Positions 1 through 11,135 of a stretch of 64,000 bases of DNA are shown in pieces. Every line of letters starts with the position of its first letter. Positions within the stretch are counted from its first letter, which is position 1. The stretch is from Isoetes taiwanensis. Taxonomy: Eukaryota > Streptophyta > Lycopodiopsida > Isoetales > Isoetaceae. The stretch is taken from the NCBI GenBank assembly GCA_021234155.1, contig JAJEKV010000002.1, positions 43,823,203-43,887,202 of the forward strand. The letters are read 5' to 3'. The position numbers were made by a program, and so were the translations under genes. Under the pieces are notes generated by a model. It worked only from the letters and a program-made list of their open reading frames with translations, did not search any database and was not told the DNA's origin.

Positions 1-2568
1 TTCAGCTTTCCATTTCACATGGTAACGTGAATGCTGACTGTTAAGCAAGGCTAACAAATACCGAGCAAGCCTTTCTTCCCCAATAATTTCGTCATTTATT
101 GCTCCTTTTAAAAACATAAGCAGCAAAATTTAACCAGGCTCGTGTGGCACACTAAGATATAATATACTCCTAATGTATACCTGTTACAGCAAGTTTGAGA
201 CCACTTTCAAGGTCAGGAATGCTCGTATGTAGCAATCCTGGAGTATCCAACATATAGATTGGTGGTGTATGACCTACCTGAAAATACTTTTTAATTTTTT
301 GTTAAATAACATTATTTACTCCTAGTTTTCTAGTGTCAGGTCTTTGCTTACCTTGGCACTCATGATAGTCCTGGTGACACCAGGTAAGGGACCAACTTCT
401 GATAAGGTCAACTTCTCTTGCCCTGGAATACAGGACGATAAAATGAAGACTCTACAACGGAAATAACATCAAAGCAAATTCATCCATATATATCTAACGT
501 CTTACAAAAGAGACTCTTATTAGAGGACATTCAATTCTTTGAATATGCCGTTTTCCATGTTGATTTGTTGCTGACTTTCACAGAAACAGTGTATTTAGAA
601 GATAGCAGACTAACTTGATATTTGATGACGACCAATTCGATGTGCTGTATTCATAAGAGCTGACTTTCCCACATTTGGAATACCCACAACCATTGTCAAT
701 ATAGGCTTATTATAGCTTATGTGCTTTGTCAACCTCGACCGCATAATCCTCATCAACTATTAGGTAAAAAAAGACCTTAGCAGCAAATCCTGTTATCTGG
801 AGAAAATTCAACTGAACTATTCTTGAGGCTTGAGCTTACAGATTTGACAGAGTCTTGATTGTGGCCATTAACATAAATGCATTCTGTGCCCTGTGCTTGA
901 AAATAGCGTTCCCAATCCTATGAAATAGAAAAGAAGTGGTATTGAGCATCTGCAAGTGATTAATAAACTTTAGTTGTATGGACGGCCACACCAATCCCCG
1001 TGGAATCAAATGGAAAGAGGAAATATCATGCATATCATCAAAACCTAAACCAAAAACTGCCATTTCATGAGGTAGTGCCAAATTGAAAGTATATGAATAT
1101 GGTGCTTCAAAAGCCACGCATCTATCAACCCAGCCACTTACTTTATGGGATCAAAAACCCTGAATTTTGTTCTTAAAATAAGCACCCTACTTTAACTAGT
1201 GTAATGTGATGTTGATAGCTAATCGTGCCATTGTATATAAGCGATGGCCTACTTGTTGAACCGCCAATTTTGAGGGGTGAAATATGAAGAAAAGATTGGA
1301 TCTTATGCAAATTCAAGGAAGATCTGTTAAATCAACTTTCCATCTGGTTCATACTCTTGTAGGCATTCAAATGGCTATCCTGACAATACGAAATAACCAC
1401 GAGAAAGAATATATAGTGCTCTACCCATTTACCTTCTCCTGTCCATGTTCGTACTCTTTTGCATTTCTTTTAAGCAGGAACGACATTGCATGCAACCACA
1501 ATGTCAATTATGCAACTTAGAAATGTTCCTAAGAAAGACTTTCATTTGCTAAATTAGGAGGTGTTGACCTTGTCTGATTCGGCAACATCAGACAGGAGTA
1601 ATCCACAAGCAATATTTCCAAAAGGAAGAATAAGATTCTAATGAATAAACAGGCCATCAGGTTACTCCAAAGGTAGAACAACACCCTATAGTAAACCAAA
1701 AGGCATGATGCGCTTGTGTGTTAACAACCAGTAATGCCTAATATTCAGGCTTGTGAATGGAATCATCTTGTACCACAGTCATTTAGCATTAAAAGAAAAA
1801 AGATGACATTGATGGTTAACCAGGCCCATTAAATAAAACACTACATCAGCAATTCTCTTAACGTCGCATATTAACCAGGCCCATCATCATCATCTTCATT
1901 GATGACCCACAGCCATAAATCAATCCTTATGCAATAGGCCCAACAACTTGTTACAAGAGGGTATCAAGTTCAGGCTTTACCAAATGATCAATATAAGCAT
2001 GTGATTACACTTTTTATATTTAATGGATGAAAATTTTATATAGCAGAAAGTAGGCTTTAAAAGTTATATGACATAAATTGGGCCTTCGGATGATTGACTT
2101 GTACGAAGCTATATCAAAATGCAGATTATGGACATTGCTATTACCTGTTTTGGGTTGGCAAGGTCCATTTTGTTCAAAACAAGAAGGTGCCGTTTTTGCC
2201 TTAGTATCTCCTGTAGCTCTTCATTAGCAGAGCTCAACGGTAGCTGCACCAGATTAATGAGTCAAACAGCAATGCAATAGCATAAAATATTTTGCGGAAC
2301 ACATGAACATTTTTTCAGGTTATGCAATTCCTGAATGCTATTGCCTATGTTTAGGATAGTGGAGTGCAAGTTTATTCCATACCCGAGCGTCTCTGACCTC
2401 CAATATAAAATCCGCAGCTCTAGCCCTCTCTCTAATCTCTCGGAAAACAGTAGAGCATGGAGGAGGACAACCCCAATCCAACGGCGCTGATTTTGTGGCA
2501 ATGAATTTAAGTGCACTGGACGCTGTTTGCACCAGCCCAGCCATGTATGAAACCTCGCCAATGCGCAC
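1..2568 (-). CDS. SIN2: DAR GTPase 1-like (SIN2/DGP1/MTG1 family), mitochondrial ribosome-assembly GTPase, 3' end outside window
   Basis: Circularly permuted YlqF/MTG1-type GTPase; in plants this family acts in mitochondria on large-ribosomal-subunit assembly (family knowledge). I read seven exons on the minus strand with GT-AG borders in phase: 2568-2383, 2243-2145, 917-840, about 759-625, 422-352, about 280-188 and 104-1 (continues off the left edge). In order they encode the DAR motif (EVRDAR then LPLSSAN across the first junction), G4 (LNKMDLANP), a linker (WERYF..QG..CI.VN), G1 P-loop (VVGIPNVGKSALMN), G2 (GPLPGVTRTI) and G3 (MLDTPGLL), then EEIIGEERLARYLL-like C-terminal sequence. The order G4-G1-G2-G3 is the permuted hallmark. 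The first ATG of exon 1 (2568) gives a short N-terminus; the usual PGHM before the DAR domain reads PPPC here, so the 5' end may be imperfect. No stop or frameshift was seen in the exons. Confidence 0.9.
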
Positions 2569-4748
2569 AAGTCTTGGTCTCTGGGTTTTGCTTAGAATAT
2601 GCTGCGGAATATGTTATGCTTGGGATTTTGCGATTTCAATTTATTGACACGGCAGTTGTATACCACAAGTATTTGCGTTAGAGAAGCTCCGGTCTCTATA
2701 TGAATTTCTGTCCATGCAAAAGCCGCGAAAATAATTTCCTCTCATCACGATAAGGTTTGCAAATTATCTGTGGAGTATGATTTTGGCAGTGGTTGACCGA
2801 GAAATGGGGGTTAGGGTTATAAAAAAAATAATGGAGATTGCGTTTCATGGTCGTCTGTTGCAAAATCGTGGCGTGCGTCCTCCGAGCATGTCGGGGGGCT
2901 GATGCTTGCTCCCATGTGCTTGGGGAGATGGCGGGCATGCCGGACACCCAGATGCTGCTCCTCCTGATTTGGAGCATGGCTGATGCTTGCTGCCGTTCGA
3001 GGATGGCGGCCGGCTGATACCATGGATTTGAGAGAGGATTTGAGAAACCAAGGAAGAAGAAGAGGCAAAGAAGCGGGAGAAGCAGAGGAGCAGAGGAGCC
3101 GGATGCAGAGGGAATGAGAAGGGCACCTGCCAAGCTTCTGCCTTTGTGGCAGCTCCCGCCTTACAGAGCAGGGCAGATGCAGACAAAGGGTTTTAGTTTT
3201 GAGCTGTTGGGTGCAATAAATTCTTTTTGCCTTGTCGTGCCCCTCTAGATTCGTGCGAATCGGCCCATGCCGCCATAGCCATTTTCATTCGAGCTTTTTC
3301 CAGGAGCTCTGTTTCTTTGCAATAATCAGATGGGCGATCACTTTTGCTTTTGGGTTCAATGATTCTGACTATTTTTTGCAAATGTGCTTCAAAACTTCCT
3401 CTTCTTCTCCGTATCAAGCTCAATTTCTTTTCCGCAGAGGTTCAGAACTTCTGGTGAGGATGCAGTTCTGTTTGTGTTATGTCACGTTCTCAGGAAATGC
3501 TACGTCTTCAGTCTCTTTCCTTCTTATATGTTCTTCACTCTTATTTGTTCTTATCTCATTTCTTCTTTATATGTTCTTCACTCTTATTTGTTTTTATCTG
3601 TGTTGTGTTCTGTGAATGCACAATGGTGATATATTCATTTCTCATGTGTATGGATTCAAGTATACCATGTATGTATATACGTATTTAGACATATGGGGTG
3701 CGCAAACTTATACGTGAGGCTGATGCGTAAATTTCACGACCCTTCATTTGGCATATTCATAGAACTATGCTTGGATCCAATGATCCAAAAACAAAATAAG
3801 GATAGTGCAATAAACATCTAAATAGACAAGCCCGCCCAAAAAAGGGGACTGTGGCAGATCGTCTTATGTCAAACAACGTTTGATTCAATTCCATCAAGGC
3901 CTAATCAACAGCAAGATTAAATTACGTCAAAATTATAGGGCGTAGACGTGGCAGGTTTTAGGGGAGCGGCACCGCTCGCAGCCAACGCCTCTCGCAGCCA
4001 GGTAGGTTCCCCCCGGAAACCCCTCAAACCAAGCTGTAATGCGCTCGTGGGTGGAAATTCCGTCCTTTTCTTTTTTCTGGCGACGGCGGAGCTCCAGTTG
4101 GCGATGGCGCCGTCTCTCTTCCTGGAGGCGCTTGAGATGTTTTTGTGATTTTGGAAGGTCCGGTTGCTTTGCGCGACCTTCCTTTTCATTTTTTCTTGAA
4201 AATGTGGTGGATCTGGTGCTTTGTTGGCGATTTCTTTGTTCTTGAGAAGCTTGAGGCCATTTTGTGATTTTTGAGGTTCTGTTGCATGCCAGCAGCTCTT
4301 TGTTGAGAACTTTTTACTAATATTTCTTCTATTTTGTAGGTTTTTTAAAGGATTCTTGTTATGGGTGAAAGATCCAGCCATAGGAACATCTGCTCGGAAA
4401 TGTTGGATTAGCAGCTTTTCTTCGGCATCAGGAGCGCCAATTCACTTGCATCATGTTTTTTTGCAGAAGATTGGAAGCTCGAAGGTCCTCATCAGCTTCA
4501 TTCCTTCTTTCTCTTATCAGTTAATCGATGGGTACATGGGTTTGTCTTTTTCCCCTTCTATGCATAGCTTCCACCATAATCCGCTTCTAAAGATATTTTC
4601 ATTACCAAGTTGCTTAAGATCTTTTCACTGCCAACTTGCTTAAGTTCCTTTATTCCTGTTCCTTTATTCCTGGCTAAGCTTTTCTTTTCTTTTCTTTTCT
4701 TTTCGAAGCTTTGTTACGGCGATGGCATTTTTTCTGTTTTTAAAAGAG

Positions 4749-4940
4749 TCTGTTCTTAAATCTGTTAAGTCTGTTTTTGTTAAGAAATATGTTGCTGGTG
4801 CTTTGGACCGGGCTTCAATTCCCTGGGCAGTAAAGAAATCTGTTCTTAAATTTGTTAAATGTGTTCTTCAGTCTGTTTTTGTTAAGAAATCTGTTGCTGG
4901 TGCTTTTTGGACTGGGGTTCAATTCCTTGGGGCAGTAAAT
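4749..4940. repeat. two-copy tandem repeat, ~90-100 bp unit
   Basis: Two adjacent copies (4749-4838 and 4839-4940) share TCTGTTCTTAAA, CTGTTTTTGTTAAGAAA, GTTGCTGGTGCTTT and the GGGGCAGTAAA end with scattered differences. It is followed by four short AATGCAGGTAA-like repeats to about 5060. No coding function seen. Confidence 0.75.
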
Positions 4941-5504
4941 GTTCAATGTTTTGTAAAACTAAAACAAGAAAGCAGAATGCGAGTCAAAATGCAGGTAAAA
5001 AGCTTAGAATGCAGGTAAGTATCCGGGAATGCAAGTAAACTTCAGAATACAGGTAAGAAATTTTAGTATAACGATTAAAAACTTAGAATGCAAGCTAAGA
5101 GGACATTCCGGGAAAGAAAAGATGACAAGGGTTTTGTTACGGGGGATTTTAAGGAGGATGTAGGCATTGTTTTTGATGTGATAAGACCCATCTCAAGAAT
5201 GCCACGGTTCTATCTCGCAATAGAACCGACATTCCTTGGATGGGGACGTCTTTTTTCATGTCTCCTATTTATTCTACCTCTTGTCTCATTTCTAGTCATC
5301 GACGTTCTCTTGAGCTCCTTTCCATTTTGCTCCTTCTTGGCTCCACAAATTTTCCACCTGCCTCTCCCTCCCGTGGAGCTTATTTGTCGTTTCTGAAGTT
5401 TTCGAGGGGGTCTAGTGCATGGTTATAGCTCTTTTCTATCATGTGGCTTTTAATTTCTTTTGCATAGTCTCATTTTCAGAAAACGGGGTATTTGGCCACA
5501 TTCC

Positions 5505-5920
5505 CCCCTTTGTGATTTTGTAGATTAGTATTCTCTTATTTGAAGTTTTTTTTACATCCCCCATTGCCATATGCAATGTTCATACCCCATTTCTTACAAT
5601 TAATGTTCATATCCTTTTCTAGCAACAATCCCCCTTTGTGATTTTGTAGTTTAATATCCCCTTACTCGAAAATTTCTTCATTTTTATCCCATTTCGACAT
5701 ATGCAATATTCATACCCCATTTGTTGCAACCAATATTCATACCCCTTTCCTCAACATTTTATGATTTTGTAGTTTCATATCCTCTTACTCAAAACTTTCT
5801 TCATTTGTACCCCATTTCTACATATGCAATATTCGTACCCCATTTCTTGCAACCACTATTCATACCCCTTTCCTTCACAATCCCCTACAATCCCCCTTTT
5901 GTGATTTTGTAGTTTGATAT
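5505..5920. repeat. ~125-bp tandem repeat, CCCC/TTT-rich (three copies plus partial)
   Basis: GTGATTTTGTAG recurs at about 5511, 5636, 5759 (as ATGATTTTGTAG) and 5900. Each is followed by CCCCTTACTC, a TTCTTCATTT run, CATATGCAATATTCATACCCC and ACCC-rich text. Related single units occur near 29,400-29,515 and 31,255-31,350, so this is a dispersed genomic repeat, placed here just upstream of the RING/FCP1-like gene. Confidence 0.8.
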
Positions 5921-6067
5921 CCGGGTGTAAAATCGCTAGTGGGGTACAACTTTTGGCGAAGCGTTTAAGCACTTTAAGTGCTGAAACTCGCTGACGTCGA
6001 AGCCCGTCACACCCTTCTCCCTCCTTTTCCCCTGGGCGCGAAAACTCAGATCAGTGTTTCACTATTG

Positions 6068-8345
6068 ATGATGGAGGCATGGAGCGCGGATGATTTTCAC
6101 AGCATCAGAGGTCTGTGCAATTCGGGGGTGAAGCCCCACGAGGAAGAAACTTGGTTGGAAAATAATGTCACGGATCGAGATTGGGAATCTGTTTGGACAA
6201 AGAAGTTGAACAAGGGAAAGATAAAATGGCACTGTGCAAAGGAGCATCTTCAAGAGAAGTTGGAAACACTCTGCCGAAAAATCTACATGAATTGTCACAA
6301 CAAAGAAGTAAGAAAGCAACTGGCTCTTGCTTTTGCGTTTGAAAATTGCACTAGATCAATAGTTGCACCTGAGGAACACAAAATAAACTGGGCTGCATTT
6401 GCTGTGCAATGCCAAAGATACCACAACAATAGACAAGTAAAAACAGAGGCAGATGTTGTAGCACATGTTAGGAAAACTGAAATGAAGGCAAAGCCAAAGG
6501 TGGCAGCTGGACCAAATGAGATCAGTGCATGTGATGAAAACATAAAAACCTTAGAGAATGCAGTACAGAAGATTGGAAAATCAGTTTTACTTATCACAAA
6601 GAATCTGGAAGCAGTAGGAAGTGAGCTGAAAGGCAATGAGAAGGCCTCTGAAGTACAGAAAATGATGTTGGAAGAGGTTGAAAACAGTTTAAGAAAGGCC
6701 ACAAATGATTTGGCTACAAAACAGGAGGAGTTCAAGCTTAATCCAAACTGTGAGTTGGAGGCAGAAATTAAAGATTTGGATATTGTCCAGATGGAAACTT
6801 GGCACAGGAACAAGGTACAAAAAGCAATGAACCCTACATCTGTTAATGAGCAGGTCAAATGTAAAATCAAACTTGAGGAGGAGTTAAAAGTTCTTGAAGA
6901 AGAACAGAGACTTCTGCATTTCTACATAAACAACTTGTGGAAGCTGAAAATGGATACTCCTGCAACATTTAGCATCTCTACTATTATACGAGATAAGTTG
7001 TTAGTGCAAGATCCATTTTATACATGTTCAGCATGTGGTCTGGAATTCACTAAAGCTTACATGTTAAGTTTAGCACTGAATTGCCAACATGAGTATCATA
7101 TAGCTTGTTGTTCATTGTTGAGAGGAGGACAATGTATTCATGGTTGCCCTGGAAAGGTGCCAGAGGGTGTATTTGACGAGCTAGGTTTTGGCCATCTTGC
7201 AGGTGCTTCAAATAGTACACCAGAGAAGGATGAGTTAATCTGTCCTGCAATTGAGGTCTCACCCTACAGGGTTCAAAGAAGGACAATGGCTTCATTTGAA
7301 GATGCACAACACCTGCAAAGTCCTATAGGAGTACAGTCAATTGTGACTGATTTGAATGTAACAGCAGAACCACCACCACCAGTCCAAGAAGCTGTCCAAG
7401 AAGCTATAGAAGAAGCTGTAAACACGGCACCAGTTGTAAACACATTGTAGAAAAAATAACAGACCCGAGTGTACACACTGAAGCACTTAAGGAAGTTGAG
7501 GGAGTCATTCCATTGGATGAGGGCAACTTGGGTGAATTTTTGCCAAAAGGAAAGGCCAGAAGAACAAAGAGGGGTAAGCACCAGGATAGCAACGAAGTTG
7601 TTCAGGCTACAAGAAAGAGAACAAGAAGTAGCACTGTGAAAGATGCAGGAAGCAGTCTCAATCATGACACCACACCTATCAAAGTGTGTTCTGAAGAAAA
7701 TGCAGAATCAGGCCCTCAAGTTTCAGGTGAGCCTGATCTTCAACAAGTGATTGATGCCCTTAATAACCCTGGAAAGTCAGTGTGGGAAGTGCTGGCCAAG
7801 AGGATTACCAGTTGATTCTGTTATGTCAGAGAATCCTGCTGTTGATACAGAAAGGTTTCCACATTCAACCCATTTTTCATTTTCATCTTCATCTATTTAT
7901 TCATGTAGTAATTCCTGTTGTGTAGGTATTCAGGATGTTCGAACGTACTAAATATTGATTTGGCAGCAAAAGATAAACTCATTGTCTTGGATTTAAATGG
8001 TGTGTTGGTAAAAACTTTTGGTGCAAATGAACACATACGCTTGGAATCAGGATTGACAATGACATACACTAGCAGAAAGAAAGTGATATTCAGACCAGAA
8101 GCAGTGTTCTTCCAGAAAACTTTGTTATAGAAGTGTTGTGTTGGTATATGGTCATCAATGCAACTCTCTAATGTAGAAGATGTGCTGCAAGTACTATGTC
8201 CAGATTTGAGGGACGGATTTCTATTTGTATGGGGACAGGAAAAATGTGTGAAGACCAGTTTTCACCACCCTAACAAACCTGGCTGTCCAGTCATGATGAA
8301 GCCACTTGGGAAAATATATGAGTCATACCCAAGATTCAAAGGTAA
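6068..8345 (+). pseudogene. RING-H2 plus FCP1/HAD-like (DLNG-type) protein, 5' part, decayed and split by a 13-kb insertion
   Basis: The first frame (ATG 6068 or 6071 to about 7448) encodes an N-terminal domain I do not recognise, a long coiled-coil-rich middle (residues ~170-330) and a RING-H2-like finger at about 7024-7150 (CSAC, then CQHEYHIAC, then CIHGC). The reading continues after a frameshift near 7440 with a basic Lys/Arg stretch, shifts again near 7800, and after a probable intron acceptor (about 7924) reaches an FCP1/NIF-type HAD domain: VLDLNGVLV (the plant variant in which the second catalytic Asp is Asn, so phosphatase activity is doubtful), VGIWSS, DLRDGFLFVW and PLGKIYESYPRFKG. 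An in-frame TAG at 8128-8130 breaks the HAD domain. The frame is cut at 8345 by the insertion and resumes at 21,514. What survives reads as one RING-coiled coil-FCP1-like protein; the fusion itself is inference. Confidence 0.75.
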
Positions 8346-8375
8346 AACAAGGTTTAAAATGAAACGCACTTATTT
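8346..8375 (+). repeat. left terminal inverted repeat of the 13-kb element
   Basis: About 30 bp matching the right TIR (21480-21509, reverse complement) with two mismatches. It is followed at once by AAGTGCGTTT, which pairs with the AAACGCACTT inside the TIR and can form a hairpin. TSD GTAA precedes it. Confidence 0.85.
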
Positions 8376-8585
8376 AAGAAGTGCGTTTGAAAGATTCCTT
8401 CTGAAAATTTATAAAATTCTGAAATCCCTCTAAAAAGGGCCTTTTTATTACCTTTAGTCCAAAGATTTATAAAACTGCCCGTGAAAACAGACATTTTAAG
8501 AAGACTTAGTATTAAGGAAAAACACACACACACAAAAAATCCCATTGTAGAGAGGGAAAGAACTACAATGAAATTCAAAGATTTA

Positions 8586-9183
8586 CTATGGGGCAAATTC
8601 GTATGAAGAAATTAGATGCTTTTGTACCTTGTCCTGAAAATTTTTTATATTAGTTGTTTTAGAAGCGGGGAAATTTGTTATTTCACAACCATTTTTTTTG
8701 AACATCCTAATGGACCTTAAAACACATTGGGAGGCAGTTGAACAAACTTCTTGAATGACAAACCATTGTTTTTGCATCACATAGTATTACAATTACCAAT
8801 ACATCCACGATATTTTGTCATTAAGCTGAAGTTTTGGTTGATGATGCAGTATAAATTTATACCGAGGATACAAAAGTTGAAGTAATGAAGCCATGTGATT
8901 ACATGCCCTCCTTTTTATTCTCGGAGATGTATTTTGAGCGCACATACCAATCTACAACATGGTGATGCTCGGGGAGATAGTCAATCTCCTTAGCAATGTT
9001 GAGCATATTCATCACAATTACGCTATCATCGAAAGCGGTGGGCACCATGCACATTTCTCTGGCGGTGAAGTATTGATGCATTTTACCCTTTCCTAAATAT
9101 TTTGTAAATAAATAGGTAAACTTAGAGGGGTTGCTACTCTTCGCTCCCCTCTGGGATAAACCACGTGGTTTCCTTCTAGTCAA
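8586..9183 (-). CDS. unidentified minus-strand coding remnants in the left arm of the 13-kb element
   Basis: Two open stretches, 9183-8899 (94 aa, basic start TRRKPRGLSQRG, then FTYLFTKYLGKGKMHQYF) and 8780-8586 (64 aa), read like protein rather than random sequence. A possible 3' splice site (GACACAG) lies just upstream of the first, near 9194, so they may be last exons of a gene transcribed leftward across the element, for example from the left direct repeat. No family recognised. They could equally be the decayed C-terminus of a transposase from the outer DNA element. Confidence 0.35.
8849..8864. repeat. isolated copy of the TATAAATTTATA palindrome in the left arm
   Basis: GTATAAATTTATACCG here matches the core of the palindrome array at 20,516-20,938 in the right arm. 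The placement, about 500 bp inside the left TIR, suggests a shared subterminal site. Confidence 0.6.
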
Positions 9184-10098
9184 ACACCTGTGTCACCATA
9201 ATATTTTGGAGTTCTTTGCCTTTAGTAGCAATTTTTTAGTACTCAAGTGAAGTTCGCATGTATGTAGAGAAAAAAAAAGTAGAAATAACAACATGATTCG
9301 ACTACTTTATGCTCTAACATTGCATTACAAGCTCAGAAATTTTAGAACAGTTTTAGAACTTTTTAGACTAAAAAACTAAGAAAAGTGTGTAAAATTATCC
9401 CTTATGTGTGTTACTTTAGTAGTTTTCAGTTGCCAAACCCTTTCGCGAGTAAGAAAGACCCCAAAAGATTTTACACGATATATACTTTACCTCTGGACTG
9501 CATATATATATATACACAAGCCTGGGCCTGATCCAAAGACCATTACCAGACATCTGACCAAGACCAGGATATCCTAGTCCGGCCAGACTTATCAGTTCCA
9601 TTTTTTATAGTGAGGATAACCTTATAAAGGTGCCATGCAGTCCGATTTCAACAGTCATTTAAATGAGAACAGATATTTGAGTTGTAACACCACTAAACCT
9701 TGCCTTTTCATAAGAAATGTATCTATACATACCAAATATAGCTGTTACAATTAAATCCCATAACAAAGGCCAAGGATTTTACTAAATGAGCAGTATAAAC
9801 TGTTAAAAGGATCTTAGCCAAGCAAGTTTGTTTACAGCAAGCCATACAATAGTGTTTTCAAAGACATATGTCTCCAAAGGTAAGAGAATTAAAAGCAACT
9901 CATAAAGAGCAAAAATCATATGTATTGATCAAGTACTTTTCGCCAAGATTGAAACAACTTAAAATGTTTTTCATAAATATCATCTGATTCACAAAAACTT
10001 GCTTATCAAAATCTCGTCATAGAGTAAATACCAGAAATATTATCAGGCATTAGACAGACCGAAATGCCTAGTTATGTAATAAAACTGTAAGTTAATCT

Positions 10099-10365
10099 TT
10101 ACTCAGCCAAAGAAGATAAAAATTCGGTCTCAATGAGTTCAGCATTTTGCTTGTTAAAGCATTTGCTGCAGCGAAAATTGGGGAAAAGATAGAACCTGAA
10201 TATCTTAAAAACGACCAAATGCTCAAGAAATTTCATGTCTTTTTTAATTGCTAACACATTACTGAACCAAAAGTCTTTGCAGGCGACACACTGCTCCGAG
10301 TGCTTCATGCAGTTAATAACATGAGAGTAAGTAGATGAGATCCCGGTTACCTGCAATCCAACCAT
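10099..10365 (-). CDS. 88-aa Cys-pair protein, left repeat copy
   Basis: Encodes two Cys pairs, CVAC (about residues 27-30) and CSKC (about 64-67), spaced like a zinc ribbon, then a short acidic tail. Its twin at 17820-18086 differs by one short change (HLVVFKIF against QMVVFKIF), so it is conserved between repeat copies. A typical acceptor precedes it, so it may be an exon rather than a whole gene. No family recognised. Confidence 0.4.
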   Translation of the reverse strand: MVGLQVTGISSTYSHVINCMKHSEQCVACKDFWFSNVLAIKKDMKFLEHLVVFKIFRFYLFPNFRCSKCFNKQNAELIETEFLSSLAE

Positions 10366-10715
10366 TCATATATTAGCCAAAAAGGGTAATCATGAAAGGG
10401 ATTAGCAGGTAAGCAATGGAATCACATGGCATATAGCCCTTCAACTTTAAAACTTAAAAGACATTAACACTTAGCTGTAGTAGCCACTGTATTCTGCTGT
10501 AATAACAGTACTATTTAAATCAGATGTACCAAATCAGATCTATTAACTAATTTTAAAGCAATCATATAAACCTGGAAGTAAATAAATAGATAAGGGATAG
10601 TAAAACCTCCTGTGTGACAGCCAGCACTTAGGAATCACTGCATTTTACCTTAATGCAGTATAAACTGGATAGCATGGGTGCAAGATGCATCATATCGAAT
10701 TTATTCAACCTAAAC

Positions 10716-11135
10716 CTAAGCAATCATTCCTGTTTTTGTATTACCCTCCCGATTTTTTACTTGATCTTTTGTTACCATGTGAGAAAGCATCAGAATAATC
10801 AAATGGACCTGATTTAGTGGTACGCAATCATCCTCCAGAAGTTCGTCCTCAGCAGCAGCCAGGTTAATGCTGCTCCCAACATTTGGATTTGCAGGCAGAT
10901 TGCTTTTTCCAGCGATTACTAAACGGCATGCTTCAATACTTGAACCAGGGCGTTTCCCCAACACTGGCTTCTTGATAAAATTGAGGTTAATACCAGCATG
11001 CCTAGCCATATCCTCCAGAACAGATTTCTTGATGGCCACTCCATCATTCTTACAGTCAATCCCCTTTTCCCTTAACAAACTGATGATATCAGCTTTAGTG
11101 GGCTTAGAATTGCCTGATCCCTCAGTTCTTGTCAT
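10716..11135 (-). CDS. 139-aa SAP-like small protein, left repeat copy
   Basis: The N-terminal half (KADIISLLREKGIDCKNDG, then AIKKSVLEDMARHAGI) looks like a short helix-extended-helix of the SAP/LEM kind used for DNA binding; this is a pattern judgement, not a family match. The rest is low in known motifs, with an acidic AAAEDELLEDD segment. The twin in the right repeat (18437-18850) lacks two residues in the SLLREKG region but is otherwise the same. Confidence 0.4.
   Translation of the reverse strand: MTRTEGSGNSKPTKADIISLLREKGIDCKNDGVAIKKSVLEDMARHAGINLNFIKKPVLGKRPGSSIEACRLVIAGKSNLPANPNVGSSINLAAAEDELLEDDCVPLNQVHLIILMLSHMVTKDQVKNREGNTKTGMIA

Larger units (their letters stand above)
2569..5977. 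other. intergenic region upstream of the DAR GTPase gene
   Basis: No gene recognised on either strand. 2690-3190 is GC-richer with open frames on the minus strand, likely promoter/5' UTR DNA of the DAR GTPase gene or a TE scrap; 3940-4400 is another GC-rich patch without a recognisable product. A short TTTTC microsatellite lies at about 4681-4704, and two tandem-repeat blocks are listed separately. Confidence 0.5.

Noticed and set aside
3232..3688. Plus-strand Phe/Ser/Cys-rich open frames
   Set aside because: They derive from TTCTTCACTCTTATTTGTT-type repeats; no recognisable protein.
8128..8130. In-frame TAG in the FCP1-like domain as a possible recoded stop
   Set aside because: Frameshifts also occur upstream (near 7440 and 7800) and the gene is split by a transposon; ordinary decay is simpler.
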